Assembly (NCBI RefSeq): GCF_004766055.1
Contig: NZ_SPQR01000006.1
Span: 273,509 to 337,508 of the forward strand
Source: Desulfosporosinus sp. Sb-LF
Lineage (GTDB): Bacteria > Bacillota > Desulfitobacteriia > Desulfitobacteriales > Desulfitobacteriaceae
DNA: 64,000 nt
Reading direction: 5' to 3'
Shown here: positions 24,880 to 33,185 of the stretch, piece after piece
Numbering within the stretch: position 1 is the stretch's first letter
Layout: each line of letters starts with the position of its first letter
Notes under the pieces: model-generated
Told to the model about the DNA's origin: nothing
Seen by the model: the letters and a program-made list of their open reading frames with translations, nothing else
The model's database searches: none
Program-made: the position numbers and the translations under genes

Positions 24880-25059
24880 ATGGGTGTTCCTCAACATCGC
24901 CAATCGAAATCTAGAGTGCGAAAACGTCGGGCTATGTGGAAACTTACTGCACCAAACCACATCGAATGCCCCCAATGCCATAAACCAAAAATGCCGCATT
25001 ATATATGTCCTAGCTGTGGATATTACAATTCTAAGGTCGTTATTTCTGTTGAAGCATAA
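24880..25059 (+). CDS. rpmF: 50S ribosomal protein L32
   Basis: A 59-residue L32 (MGVPQHRQSKSRVRKRR start) with the zinc-ribbon pairs CPQC and CPSC, so it is the C+ type. It starts at ATG 24880 behind AAAGGGGGTG, 31 bases after the DUF177 stop. Together with the C+ L28 this suggests zinc-containing primary copies of both proteins. Confidence 0.97.
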   Translation: MGVPQHRQSKSRVRKRRAMWKLTAPNHIECPQCHKPKMPHYICPSCGYYNSKVVISVEA

Positions 25060-25071
25060 GGTTTGCGCGCG

Positions 25072-25113
25072 AAAACAAAGAGTCCTTCTTTTGAGGGGTT
25101 CTTTGTTTTTTTA
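25072..25113 (+). terminator. Terminator after rpmF
   Basis: AAAACAAAGA pairs with TCTTTGTTTT around an inner CC/GG region and is followed by more T, separating rpmF from the fapR operon. Confidence 0.85.
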
Positions 25114-25223
25114 TACCCTTTATAAAGTGTGAGTTTCAGGAGACATTCAACCTTCTGTCGAACTTCCTGTAGTTTTAGATTGGGTATATTTTACATTTAC
25201 GTTGTTTTCGACAGGGTTATTTC

Positions 25224-25252
25224 TTGAAATGTAGGGTGAGATAGTCTATAAT
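25224..25252 (+). promoter_or_regulatory. Sigma-A promoter of the fapR-fab operon
   Basis: TTGAAA and TATAAT with a 17-base spacer, about 55 bases before fapR. The -10 is overlapped by a palindrome that fits a FapR operator. Confidence 0.85.
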
Positions 25253-25268
25253 TGTGACCAGGTCATAA
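25252..25268. promoter_or_regulatory. Putative FapR operator
   Basis: A 17-base near-palindrome, TTGTGACC-A-GGTCATAA, with one mismatched pair. It covers the end of the -10 and the predicted start site of the fapR promoter. FapR is known to repress its own operon at such sites and to be released by malonyl-CoA. The assignment is from position and symmetry. Confidence 0.65.
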
Positions 25269-25306
25269 ATCAGGAGAAAAACGCAAGGTATAAAATGGTG
25301 ATATAG

Positions 25307-25891
25307 ATGGCTCGATATTGTAAAGTAGAGCGCCGCAAAGTATTGGGAGAGGAACTCTCCAAACATCCATTCTTTACTGATGAGGAGCTTGCGGAAAGGT
25401 TTGGGGTGAGTGTCTCAACGATACGTTTAGATCGTGGAGAACTGGGGATTCCTGAATTAAGGGAACGGACCTGGGCAGTAGCTAATGAGGCATATTCTGC
25501 GTTGAAGTCTTTAGATAATAAAGAACTGATCGGAGAATTGGTAGAACTCGTTGTTGGAGAGAGCGCTTGTTCAAAGTTGATGATTGATGAGAGTATGGTC
25601 TTGGCAAAGGCCAGAGTGGCTCGCGGGCATTATTTATTTGCTCAAGCAAATTCCCTTAGTATTGCCTTAGTAGATGCACCAATGGCTTTGACTGGGAGTG
25701 TCGAGTTAAAATTTGTAAGGCCCGTTCACTTAGGTGAGATTGTTGTGGCGCAAGGAAGTGTGCTCAAACGAAAACAAAATAAATATTGGGTCCAAGTATC
25801 CTTGAACGTTGATTCTGAGGAAGTATTTCTAGGGAATTGGATTCTATTTGCGATCGAAGATCCTTCAGCTACTGGAAACGGAGATGGATAG
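25307..25891 (+). CDS. fapR: Transcription factor FapR, fatty acid and phospholipid regulator
   Basis: FapR represses fatty-acid and phospholipid genes and is induced by malonyl-CoA. The 194-residue protein has an N-terminal DeoR-like helix-turn-helix (about 5-50, ELAERFGVSVSTIRLDR) and a C-terminal hotdog-fold effector domain (about 85-190, with GHYLFAQANSLSIALVDAPMALTG). It is the first gene of the fab operon, and plsX begins right at its stop, as in Bacillus. An operator-like palindrome at its promoter suggests autoregulation. Confidence 0.95.
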   Translation: MARYCKVERRKVLGEELSKHPFFTDEELAERFGVSVSTIRLDRGELGIPELRERTWAVANEAYSALKSLDNKELIGELVELVVGESACSKLMIDESMVLAKARVARGHYLFAQANSLSIALVDAPMALTGSVELKFVRPVHLGEIVVAQGSVLKRKQNKYWVQVSLNVDSEEVFLGNWILFAIEDPSATGNGDG

Positions 25892-26887
25892 ATGAGAATA
25901 GCAGTAGATGCGATGGGGGGCGATTATGCCCCAGAGGAGATCATTAAAGGGGCACTGATGGCTGCAGAAGCAAGTCCCGAAGTCCAAGTCATTCTCGTAG
26001 GACAAAAAGAGCGAATCCAACCCTTTTTGACAGGCACCATTCCTAAAAACCTATCGTTCTATGAAGCATCTGAGGTGATAGAAATGGACGAGCATCCAGC
26101 CAATGCTGTTCGTAAGAAAAAGGACGCTTCGATTGTAGTGGCGACGAGATTAGTAAAGCTGGGTGAAGCCGATGCCGTTGTGAGTGCGGGTAGTACTGGT
26201 GCACAAATGGCTGCCGGACTTTTGGGCCTAGGGCGTATTAAGGGGATCGAAAGACCTGCCATTGCCACCGTTTTGCCAACGTTGGAAGGCGGAAAACTTA
26301 TGCTAGATGTAGGTGCTAATCTGGACGCCACACCTGGGCAACTTAACCAATATGCGCTAATGGGTAGCATCTACGCAAAGAAAATCTTGGGGTTTTCAAA
26401 TCCGCGTGTTGGTCTTCTAAATATAGGGAGTGAAGAGGGAAAAGGTAACGAGCTTACCCAAAAAACCTATGCGCTACTCAAAGAAGCCCCTGTTAATTTT
26501 ATCGGGAATGTTGAGGGACGGGATGTTCCCTATGGACGTGCAGATGTGATTGTCTGTGAAGGGTTTGCCGGAAATGTGCTGCTTAAAACGGCGGAAGGAC
26601 TGGCCGGAGTATTATTTCAGCTGATTAAGGAGAAAATTACTTCAAATATGATCCGTAAGTTAGGCGCGCTGGCAGTGAAACCGGGTTTGAAAGAGATCGC
26701 TCAGATGATGGACTATGCTGAGTATGGTGGTGCTCCTTTGCTTGGAGTTAATGGAATTAGCATTATTTGCCACGGAAGTTCGAAGTCAAAAGCGATTCTT
26801 AATGCAATTCGGGTTGCTAAGGAATGTGTGCAATTGCATTTGATTGAACAGATTCAGGAAGATCTCCCCAAGAAGCCTGATGTATAA
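25892..26887 (+). CDS. plsX: Phosphate acyltransferase PlsX
   Basis: PlsX makes acyl phosphate from acyl-ACP, the first step of phospholipid synthesis with PlsY. The 331-residue protein has the start IAVDAMGGDYAPEEIIKGA, the SAGSTGA loop, and LLNIGSEEGKGN and DVIVCEGFAGNVLLK, all conserved. ATG 25892 directly follows the fapR stop. PlsX and the FakA system feed the same acyl phosphate pool. Confidence 0.97.
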   Translation: MRIAVDAMGGDYAPEEIIKGALMAAEASPEVQVILVGQKERIQPFLTGTIPKNLSFYEASEVIEMDEHPANAVRKKKDASIVVATRLVKLGEADAVVSAGSTGAQMAAGLLGLGRIKGIERPAIATVLPTLEGGKLMLDVGANLDATPGQLNQYALMGSIYAKKILGFSNPRVGLLNIGSEEGKGNELTQKTYALLKEAPVNFIGNVEGRDVPYGRADVIVCEGFAGNVLLKTAEGLAGVLFQLIKEKITSNMIRKLGALAVKPGLKEIAQMMDYAEYGGAPLLGVNGISIICHGSSKSKAILNAIRVAKECVQLHLIEQIQEDLPKKPDV

Positions 26888-26910
26888 TTGAGAAAAGAGG
26901 ACACGCGATT

Positions 26911-27912
26911 ATGTGGAGTGTAGGGATTGTAGGGACAGGGTCATATGTTCCTGAGAACATTTTAACGAATGTGGATTTAGAAAAAATTGTTGACACAAAC
27001 GATGAATGGATCATAACTCGTACAGGGATCAAGGAACGTCATATAGCCCCAAAGGATATGCCTGTCTCGGAATTGTGCTACCAAGCTGGTTTGAGGGCTT
27101 TAGAGGATGCGCAGGTAGCTCCCGAAGAAATTGATCTCGTTCTTGTAGCGACGATAACACCGGATTACGCGTTTCCTGCGACTGCTTGTTTGGTTGCTGA
27201 TCGCTTAGGGGCAAAAAATGCCGCTGCTTTTGATTTGGAAGCGGGATGCACTGGCTTTATTTATGGAGTGGCAACGGCCAGCCAGTTTGTGGCCACAGGA
27301 ATGTATAAAAAGGTACTTGTTATTGGCGGGGAAACCTTGAGCAAAATTCTTAACTGGGAAGATCGTTCTACGTGCATTCTCTTCGGTGATGGTGCAGGAG
27401 CGGCGGTTTTACAACGAGTTGAAGAGGGATTTGGGCTTTTGAGCTTTGAATTAGGTTCAGACGGCTCAGGAGGTAAGTTGCTCAGCCAACCGGCGGGGGG
27501 TTCTAAATTGCCAGCAAGTCTAGAGACAATCGAGAAAAACTTACACACAGTTCAAATGGAGGGTAAGGAAGTCTATAAGTTCGCCGTTCGGATTATGGGT
27601 GAGGTTTCCGTGAATGTCCTCGAGAAAGCAGGTTTAACAAAGGACGATATCGATCTTTTAGTCCCACATCAGGCCAATATGCGAATTGTAGATGCTGCGG
27701 TCAAACGACTGGGAATTTCACCGGATAAAGTGGTCATTAATTTGGACAAGTATGGAAACATGTCGGCTGCGTCTATTCCAGTGGCCTTAGATGAAGCGGT
27801 TAAAGCGGGACGACTTGCCGAGGGAGATATTGTCGTTATGGTTGGATTTGGCACAGGTTTGACTTGGGGTGCTTGTGTTTTGAAATGGACGAAAGTAGGC
27901 ATACAAGGATGA
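26911..27912 (+). CDS. fabH: 3-oxoacyl-ACP synthase III (FabH)
   Basis: FabH starts fatty-acid chains by condensing an acyl-CoA with malonyl-ACP. The 333-residue protein carries the catalytic triad: C113 in EAGCTGF, His in LLVPHQANMRI and Asn in DKYGNMSAAS. It starts at ATG 26911, 23 bases after plsX, with AAAAGAGGA upstream. Its stop codon overlaps the next start (ATGA), so translation is coupled to fabK. Confidence 0.97.
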   Translation: MWSVGIVGTGSYVPENILTNVDLEKIVDTNDEWIITRTGIKERHIAPKDMPVSELCYQAGLRALEDAQVAPEEIDLVLVATITPDYAFPATACLVADRLGAKNAAAFDLEAGCTGFIYGVATASQFVATGMYKKVLVIGGETLSKILNWEDRSTCILFGDGAGAAVLQRVEEGFGLLSFELGSDGSGGKLLSQPAGGSKLPASLETIEKNLHTVQMEGKEVYKFAVRIMGEVSVNVLEKAGLTKDDIDLLVPHQANMRIVDAAVKRLGISPDKVVINLDKYGNMSAASIPVALDEAVKAGRLAEGDIVVMVGFGTGLTWGACVLKWTKVGIQG

Positions 27913-28865
27913 TTAAAACAAAGATATGTGAATTAATTGGAATTGAGTATCCGATTTTTCAAGGCGGAATGGCTTGGGTTGCGACTGGAGAATTAGCTGC
28001 AGCGGTCTCGGAAAGTGGGGGCTTGGGCATTATAGGGTCGGGGCAGGCTCCCGCAGATTGGTTGCGTCAAGAAATTCGTAAAGTGAAAGCGATTACTAAA
28101 AAGCCTTACGGGGTTAATGTAATGCTAATGTCTCCGTTTGTGGATGAAGTCATGCAGGTAATTCTGGAGGAACGTGTTCCGGTGATTACAACGGGAGCAG
28201 GAAATCCCGGGAAATATGTGCCCATGCTGAAAGAAGTCGGCACGAAAATAATTCCCGTAGTGGCTTCTGTCGCATTAGCCAAACGACTGGAAAAGGCTGG
28301 GGTTGATGCCTTAATTGCAGAAGGAATGGAGTCCGGCGGACATATCGGAGAAATTGGAACCTTCCCGCTTGTTCCCCAAGTAGTCAATGCTGTTCAAATT
28401 CCGGTAATTGCTGCTGGAGGAATCCTTGATGGTCGAGGTTTGGTCGCGGCTTTAGCCCTGGGTGCCGAAGGAGTACAAATGGGGACACGCTTTATGTGCG
28501 CAGAGGAATGTACCATTTCACCGCTTGTAAAAGATAGAATTATTAAGGCTAAGGACCGTGCTACTGTGGTTACAGGACGTTCGACTGGTCATCCGGTTCG
28601 TTGTTTGGATAATCACTTTACCCGTGAAATAGATCAACATGAACGGGAAGGAATGGCACCTGAAGAGATTGAAAAACTAGGTCTCGGAAGATTACGTTTA
28701 GCTATGGTGGAAGGGGATTTAGAGAACGGCTCCATTATGGCGGGTCAAATTGCTGGAGCGGTTACCCGCCTCGAATCTTCAGCAGCAATTATTCAAGACA
28801 TCATGCAATCTGCTGAACGGGAATACGAGCGTCTCTCTGCACGGTTTGGAGAGAGGAGGGGCTGA
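27909..28865 (+). CDS. fabK: Enoyl-ACP reductase II (FabK)
   Basis: A 318-residue FMN-dependent TIM-barrel protein of the FabK/nitronate monooxygenase family. Its place between fabH and fabD, and the motifs GIEYPIFQGGMAW, GVNVMLMSP, AEGMESGGHIGE and GAEGVQMGTRFM, indicate the triclosan-insensitive FabK. It would reduce enoyl-ACP in the last step of each elongation cycle; no fabI is seen in the window. ATG 27909 overlaps the fabH stop. A second FabK-like protein is encoded farther down the operon. Confidence 0.92.
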   Translation: MIKTKICELIGIEYPIFQGGMAWVATGELAAAVSESGGLGIIGSGQAPADWLRQEIRKVKAITKKPYGVNVMLMSPFVDEVMQVILEERVPVITTGAGNPGKYVPMLKEVGTKIIPVVASVALAKRLEKAGVDALIAEGMESGGHIGEIGTFPLVPQVVNAVQIPVIAAGGILDGRGLVAALALGAEGVQMGTRFMCAEECTISPLVKDRIIKAKDRATVVTGRSTGHPVRCLDNHFTREIDQHEREGMAPEEIEKLGLGRLRLAMVEGDLENGSIMAGQIAGAVTRLESSAAIIQDIMQSAEREYERLSARFGERRG

Positions 28866-28866
28866 A

Positions 28867-29805
28867 TTGGGTAAGCTAGCCTTTATATTCCCAGGGCAAG
28901 GGTCTCAGTATGTCGGAATGGGAAAAGAACTATTTCAGACTTCCAGTGGTGGGAGTGCCTGTGAGACAGCGCGAGGGATTTTAGGAAACAAGTTTATTAA
29001 TTTACTGGAGGAGGGACCAGCGGAAGAACTTCAACAGACGGCCTGTACTCAACCAGCAATATTACTTGTGAGTGTGGTAGCGTGGCTACAACTACGAGAA
29101 GCGGGAATTAAACCGGATTATGTGGCGGGTCATAGTCTCGGTGAGTACTCGGCCCATGTCGCTGCTGGTAGCCTGGACTTGGCTACGGCACTGCGTGTGG
29201 TGAGAAGGCGTGGAGAGCTGATGCAAGAAGCGGTTCCAAAGGGTCTAGGGGGAATGGCCGCGATCCTGGGGCTCTCTGGAGATCAAGTGGAAGAGGCATG
29301 CCGCCTTGCGGCAGTGCGCGGCGTTGTTGCACCGGCGAATTACAATTGCCCGGGACAAGTGGTTATTTCTGGGGAAATAAACGCATTAGACTATGCCATC
29401 GAAATCGCCAAGGAATTGGGGGCCAAACGCGCTATACCGCTTGTAGTAAGTGGCCCGTTTCACTCCAGTCTAATGGAGAAGGTAGGGGAAGAACTACAAT
29501 CGGTTTTAGAGGGCGTATCTTGGCAAAATCCACGTTGCCCTATCATTTCGAATATTGACGCCACCGAGGTCACCTCTCCGTTTCGTACGGTAAGTACGTT
29601 GGTTAGGCAAGTCAGTGGTGCAGTTCGTTGGGAACAATCCATTCGTTACCTTCTAGACTTAGGGGTTGATACCTTTATTGAGTGTGGTCCGGGTAAAGTT
29701 TTGACAGGTTTAGTGAAAAAAATTGCCCCTGATGTCAATCTCTTGCGGGTAGAAGACAGGGCGTCCTTGGAAAAGTCACTTGCATATTTGAAGGAGAGTC
29801 GTTAA
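28867..29805 (+). CDS. fabD: Malonyl-CoA:ACP transacylase FabD
   Basis: FabD moves malonyl from CoA to ACP. The 312-residue protein has the start FIFPGQGSQYVGMGKEL, the nucleophile S90 in GHSLGEYS, and the catalytic histidine in SGPFHSSLM. The start is TTG 28867 one base after the fabK stop, behind GAGAGGAGGGG; upstream ATG or GTG codons would run far into fabK. This rare start codon may lower translation. Confidence 0.94.
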   Translation: MGKLAFIFPGQGSQYVGMGKELFQTSSGGSACETARGILGNKFINLLEEGPAEELQQTACTQPAILLVSVVAWLQLREAGIKPDYVAGHSLGEYSAHVAAGSLDLATALRVVRRRGELMQEAVPKGLGGMAAILGLSGDQVEEACRLAAVRGVVAPANYNCPGQVVISGEINALDYAIEIAKELGAKRAIPLVVSGPFHSSLMEKVGEELQSVLEGVSWQNPRCPIISNIDATEVTSPFRTVSTLVRQVSGAVRWEQSIRYLLDLGVDTFIECGPGKVLTGLVKKIAPDVNLLRVEDRASLEKSLAYLKESR

Positions 29806-29806
29806 A

Positions 29807-30550
29807 ATGATGCTGAATGATAGCGTGGCTGTTGTTACTGGGAGCGGTCGAGGGATTGGGCGCGCCATAGCTTTGGAATTAGCAGCGGCGGGGGCGAAGG
29901 TTGTTATTAATTATGCAGGTCGTTCCGATAAGGCAGAGGAAACAGTCGAGTTGATTCGTAATGCTGGGGGAGAAAGTCTGGCTGTACAGGCGGATGTAAG
30001 CCAAGCGGACGATGTTAATCGATTGATACAGACTGCTTTGGATCACTTCGGTAAGATCAACATTCTCGTCAACAATGCCGGAATCACACGAGATTCACTG
30101 TTGCTTCGTATGAAGGAAGCGGATTGGGATGCAGTCTTGGACACTAATCTTAAGGGAGTGTACCTTTGCACCAAAGCAGTGAGCAAAGCAATGCTTAAAC
30201 AGCGCTCAGGGGTTATTGTTAATATTTCCTCGGTAGTGGGTCTCTCCGGGAATGCGGGACAAGCCAACTATGCAGCGGCCAAAGCAGGGGTTATAGGATT
30301 TTCGAAATCTATTGCCAAGGAGTTTGCGCCACGCGGGATTCGTGTCAATGTTGTAGCCCCAGGGTATATTTCCACAGAGATGACGGAAACCTTATCAGAA
30401 GGGGTCCAAAGTGAAATTATGCGTGCAATACCGCTCGGTCGCATAGGAAAGGCCGAAGATGTTGCCAAAGTAGTTAGGTTCCTTGTGTCCCCGGAGGCAT
30501 CTTACATTACAGGGCAGACCTTGTGCGTTGATGGGGGTATGGAAATATAA
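29807..30550 (+). CDS. fabG: 3-oxoacyl-ACP reductase FabG
   Basis: FabG reduces 3-oxoacyl-ACP with NADPH. The 247-residue SDR protein has the cofactor motif TGSGRGIGRAIA, NNAG at about residue 87, the catalytic serine in NISSVVG and Y155-x3-K159 (YAAAK). ATG 29807 lies one base after the fabD stop, with ATG 29810 as an equal alternative. The C-terminus (YITGQTLCVDGGM) is typical. Confidence 0.97.
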   Translation: MMLNDSVAVVTGSGRGIGRAIALELAAAGAKVVINYAGRSDKAEETVELIRNAGGESLAVQADVSQADDVNRLIQTALDHFGKINILVNNAGITRDSLLLRMKEADWDAVLDTNLKGVYLCTKAVSKAMLKQRSGVIVNISSVVGLSGNAGQANYAAAKAGVIGFSKSIAKEFAPRGIRVNVVAPGYISTEMTETLSEGVQSEIMRAIPLGRIGKAEDVAKVVRFLVSPEASYITGQTLCVDGGMEI

Positions 30551-30582
30551 TTTTGATCTGCGAGAGGAGGTGAAGAAGCAGA

Positions 30583-30810
30583 ATGGAAGTTTTCGAAAAA
30601 GTTAAAGCCATCGTCGTCGAACAACTTGGGGTTGATGAAGCCAATGTTACTCAGGAGACCTCCTTTGAAGAGCTGAATGCGGATTCTTTGGATATCGTAG
30701 AATTGATTATGGCTCTTGAGGAAGCGTTCGACTTGGATATTCCTGATGAGGAAGCCGAAAAGATCCGAACAGTTGGAGATGCAGTAAGCTACATCAAGGA
30801 TAACAAATAA
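30583..30810 (+). CDS. acpP: Acyl carrier protein
   Basis: A 75-residue, acidic ACP. S35 in [10 protein letters not shown] is the site for the 4'-phosphopantetheine arm. The strong ribosome-binding site GAGGAGGTGA precedes ATG 30583, which fits a highly made protein. It is followed by a terminator-like hairpin, so acpP may be more abundant than the downstream fabK-like and fabF genes. Confidence 0.97.
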   Translation: MEVFEKVKAIVVEQLGVDEANVTQETSFEELNADSLDIVELIMALEEAFDLDIPDEEAEKIRTVGDAVSYIKDNK

Positions 30811-30812
30811 TT

Positions 30813-30850
30813 AAGAAAAGGTCCCGTATTAAGATGCGGGGCTTTCTTTT
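30813..30850 (+). terminator. Terminator-like hairpin after acpP
   Basis: A stem between GTCCCGTATT and AAGATGCGGGGC, extended by A/T pairs and followed by TTTCTTTT. Some pairs are G-U, so it may only attenuate read-through to the next genes. Confidence 0.65.
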
Positions 30851-30972
30851 AGGAGGTTTTCTTTCTCCTTTGCGACTAAATGTTATAGGAGAGAGTTTAT
30901 ATAGACGTAATGAAAATTTTGCTACTCTTGTTGATAGGACAATGAGTAGAACTCTCATGGGGAGGAAAGATT

Positions 30973-31932
30973 GTGAAAATACCCGAACTTCGTATTGGTA
31001 ATTTAGTGGCTAAAATTCCTGTTATACAAGGAGGAATGGCCGTAAGGATATCCATGGCCCCTCTTGCGGCAGCTGTTGCTGAAGAGGGTGGGATCGGAAT
31101 CATTGCAGGAAGTGGGTTGTCTGTCGAGGAACTCAAAGCAGAAATCCGTGAAGCACGTCGGCGTACCAAAGGAATCATCGGGGTGAACATCATGTTTGCG
31201 GTTCGTGAATTCGCTCAGCTGGTACATGCTGCGTTCGATGAAAAGATTGATCTCCTGGTTTCTGGGGCAGGCTTTTCAAGGGACATGTTCACTTGGGGTA
31301 AGGAAAAGGGTATTCCAGTGGTGCCGATTGTTTCATCAGATAAGCTAGCAAAATTATCCGAAAAGCTAGGGGCGGCGGCTGTGATTGTGGAGGGAATAGA
31401 GGCTGGCGGCCATTTAGGGACAGACCGTTCCATACATGATATCCTACCAGAGGTAATTGCGGCCGTGAACATTCCAGTTATAGGTGCAGGAGGCTTTACA
31501 AACGGGCAGGACGTTGCGAAAGCACTGAAGCTCGGGGCAGATGGGGTGCAAATGGGAACTCGATTTGCACTTAGCGAAGAGAGCGGTGCCGCTCTCGAAT
31601 GGAAAACGGCGATGTTAAAGGCACGAGAAGAGGACATTGTATTTGTCCATAGTCCAGTTGGATTACCCGGGCGGGGAATCAGGAATCCCTTTACTCAGGC
31701 ACTCGAGGAAAATGTGGATGTTAAGCCGAAGGAATGCAATCGCTGTCTCAAACGTTGTGAGGGGAACTTTTGTATCATGAGTCGATTAGTTAAGGCACAA
31801 CAGGGCAATGTTCAGGAGGGGCTTATATTTTCGGGAGCTAAAGTCTATAAAATTAAAGAAGTTTTGTCCGTGCATGAGATTCTAGAGGATATAAAAAAAG
31901 GCATACTCAGCTTTAAGGAGGAAGAGTGTTGA
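30973..31932 (+). CDS. FabK/nitronate monooxygenase-like FMN protein with C-terminal cysteine cluster
   Basis: A 319-residue TIM-barrel protein of the same superfamily as FabK (IPVIQGGMAVRISMAPLA; EGIEAGGHLGTDRS; GADGVQMGTRFALS). It differs by a C-terminal cysteine group, CNRCLKRCEGNFC, that is absent from the first FabK and might bind a metal or iron-sulfur cluster. It starts with GTG 30973 behind GGGGAGGAAAG. It could be a second enoyl reductase, or a nitronate monooxygenase or other reductase. Location before fabF favours a lipid role; this is inference. Confidence 0.85.
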   Translation: MKIPELRIGNLVAKIPVIQGGMAVRISMAPLAAAVAEEGGIGIIAGSGLSVEELKAEIREARRRTKGIIGVNIMFAVREFAQLVHAAFDEKIDLLVSGAGFSRDMFTWGKEKGIPVVPIVSSDKLAKLSEKLGAAAVIVEGIEAGGHLGTDRSIHDILPEVIAAVNIPVIGAGGFTNGQDVAKALKLGADGVQMGTRFALSEESGAALEWKTAMLKAREEDIVFVHSPVGLPGRGIRNPFTQALEENVDVKPKECNRCLKRCEGNFCIMSRLVKAQQGNVQEGLIFSGAKVYKIKEVLSVHEILEDIKKGILSFKEEEC

Positions 31933-33167
31933 AACACCGTGCAGTTATTACGGGAATGGGTGTTGTCACTCCCGTAGGGAATCAAATAGATGAATTTTGG
32001 GATAATTTGATGGCAGGTAAATCCGGGATTGGATTATTGACGCGTTTTGATACTACAGATTTATCGACTAAGGTTGCGGCTGAGGTCAAAGACTTCGAAC
32101 CAACGGATTGGATCGAAAAAAAAGAAAGCAGACATATGGACCGCTTTGCTCAGTTTGCTATTGCAGCCGCGAAAATGGCGCTGAAGGACTCCGGCCTAGA
32201 TTTGGATAAATTGAACAAAGAACGGGCAGGCGCCGTCATGGGATGCGGAATTGGCGGAGTCACAACGTTCGAGGAACAAAAAGAGGTGCTCATGAAGAAG
32301 GGGAGCAGCAGGATCAGCCCGTTTTTTGTTCCAATGTTGATAAGCAACATGGCAGCCGGACATTTATCCATCGCGTTCGGATTGCAAGGATCTAGTATGA
32401 CGATTGTTACAGCTTGTGCTTCGGCTACGAATGCGATTGGGGAAGCGCTACGGATTATTCAACATGGGGAAGCTGATGTTGTGTTTTGTGGTGGAACCGA
32501 GGCCCCGATTACAAACTTGGCTTTTGCTGGTTTTTGCTCCATGAAGGCAATGTCTACTGAAAAAGAAAATCCTGATCAAGCTTGCCGACCGTTTGATAAG
32601 CGTCGTAGTGGTTTTGTAATGGGTGAAGGTGCAGGGGTTTTGGTCGTAGAATCTCTAGAACATGCTAAGGCCCGAGGTGCACGTATTTATGCCGAACTAG
32701 CAGGCTATGGTAGCTCATCTGATGCGTATCATATAACGACACCAGTCCCTGGAGGGGCTGGTGCAGTTCGAGCAATGCGACTTGCCTTAAATGATGCGGG
32801 AGTAAGCCCTGAAGAGGTTGACTATATTAATGCACATGGCACTGGCACAGGGCCCAATGATGCGACTGAAACTGCCGCTATCAAAACTTTGTTTGGTAGC
32901 CATGCATCTAAGTTGGCGATTAGTTCGACTAAATCAATGACAGGTCATTTGATGGGGGCAGCTGGAGCTATCGAGGCCGTAATTTGTGCCCTTGCCATCG
33001 ACAGAGGGGCCATACCGCCCACGACCAACTATGGGCAACCAGACCCAGAATGTGATCTGGACTATGTTCCTAATAGTGCACGAAAACAAGAAGTAACAAT
33101 GTCAATGTCTAATTCCTTAGGTTTTGGTGGGCATAATGCTACTATTGTATTGAAGAAATTTGTCTAA
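31929..33167 (+). CDS. fabF: 3-oxoacyl-ACP synthase II (FabF)
   Basis: FabF elongates acyl-ACP with malonyl-ACP. The 412-residue protein has the catalytic C163 in VTACASATNA, and the histidines in NAHGTGTGPND and STKSMTGHLMGAAG. The start is TTG 31929, seven bases after AAGGAGG; a GTG at 31926 is a close alternative. The start overlaps the stop of the FabK-like gene (TTGA), which indicates coupling. Confidence 0.96.
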   Translation: MKHRAVITGMGVVTPVGNQIDEFWDNLMAGKSGIGLLTRFDTTDLSTKVAAEVKDFEPTDWIEKKESRHMDRFAQFAIAAAKMALKDSGLDLDKLNKERAGAVMGCGIGGVTTFEEQKEVLMKKGSSRISPFFVPMLISNMAAGHLSIAFGLQGSSMTIVTACASATNAIGEALRIIQHGEADVVFCGGTEAPITNLAFAGFCSMKAMSTEKENPDQACRPFDKRRSGFVMGEGAGVLVVESLEHAKARGARIYAELAGYGSSSDAYHITTPVPGGAGAVRAMRLALNDAGVSPEEVDYINAHGTGTGPNDATETAAIKTLFGSHASKLAISSTKSMTGHLMGAAGAIEAVICALAIDRGAIPPTTNYGQPDPECDLDYVPNSARKQEVTMSMSNSLGFGGHNATIVLKKFV

Positions 33168-33185
33168 AGATAAGGAGACTCATGA

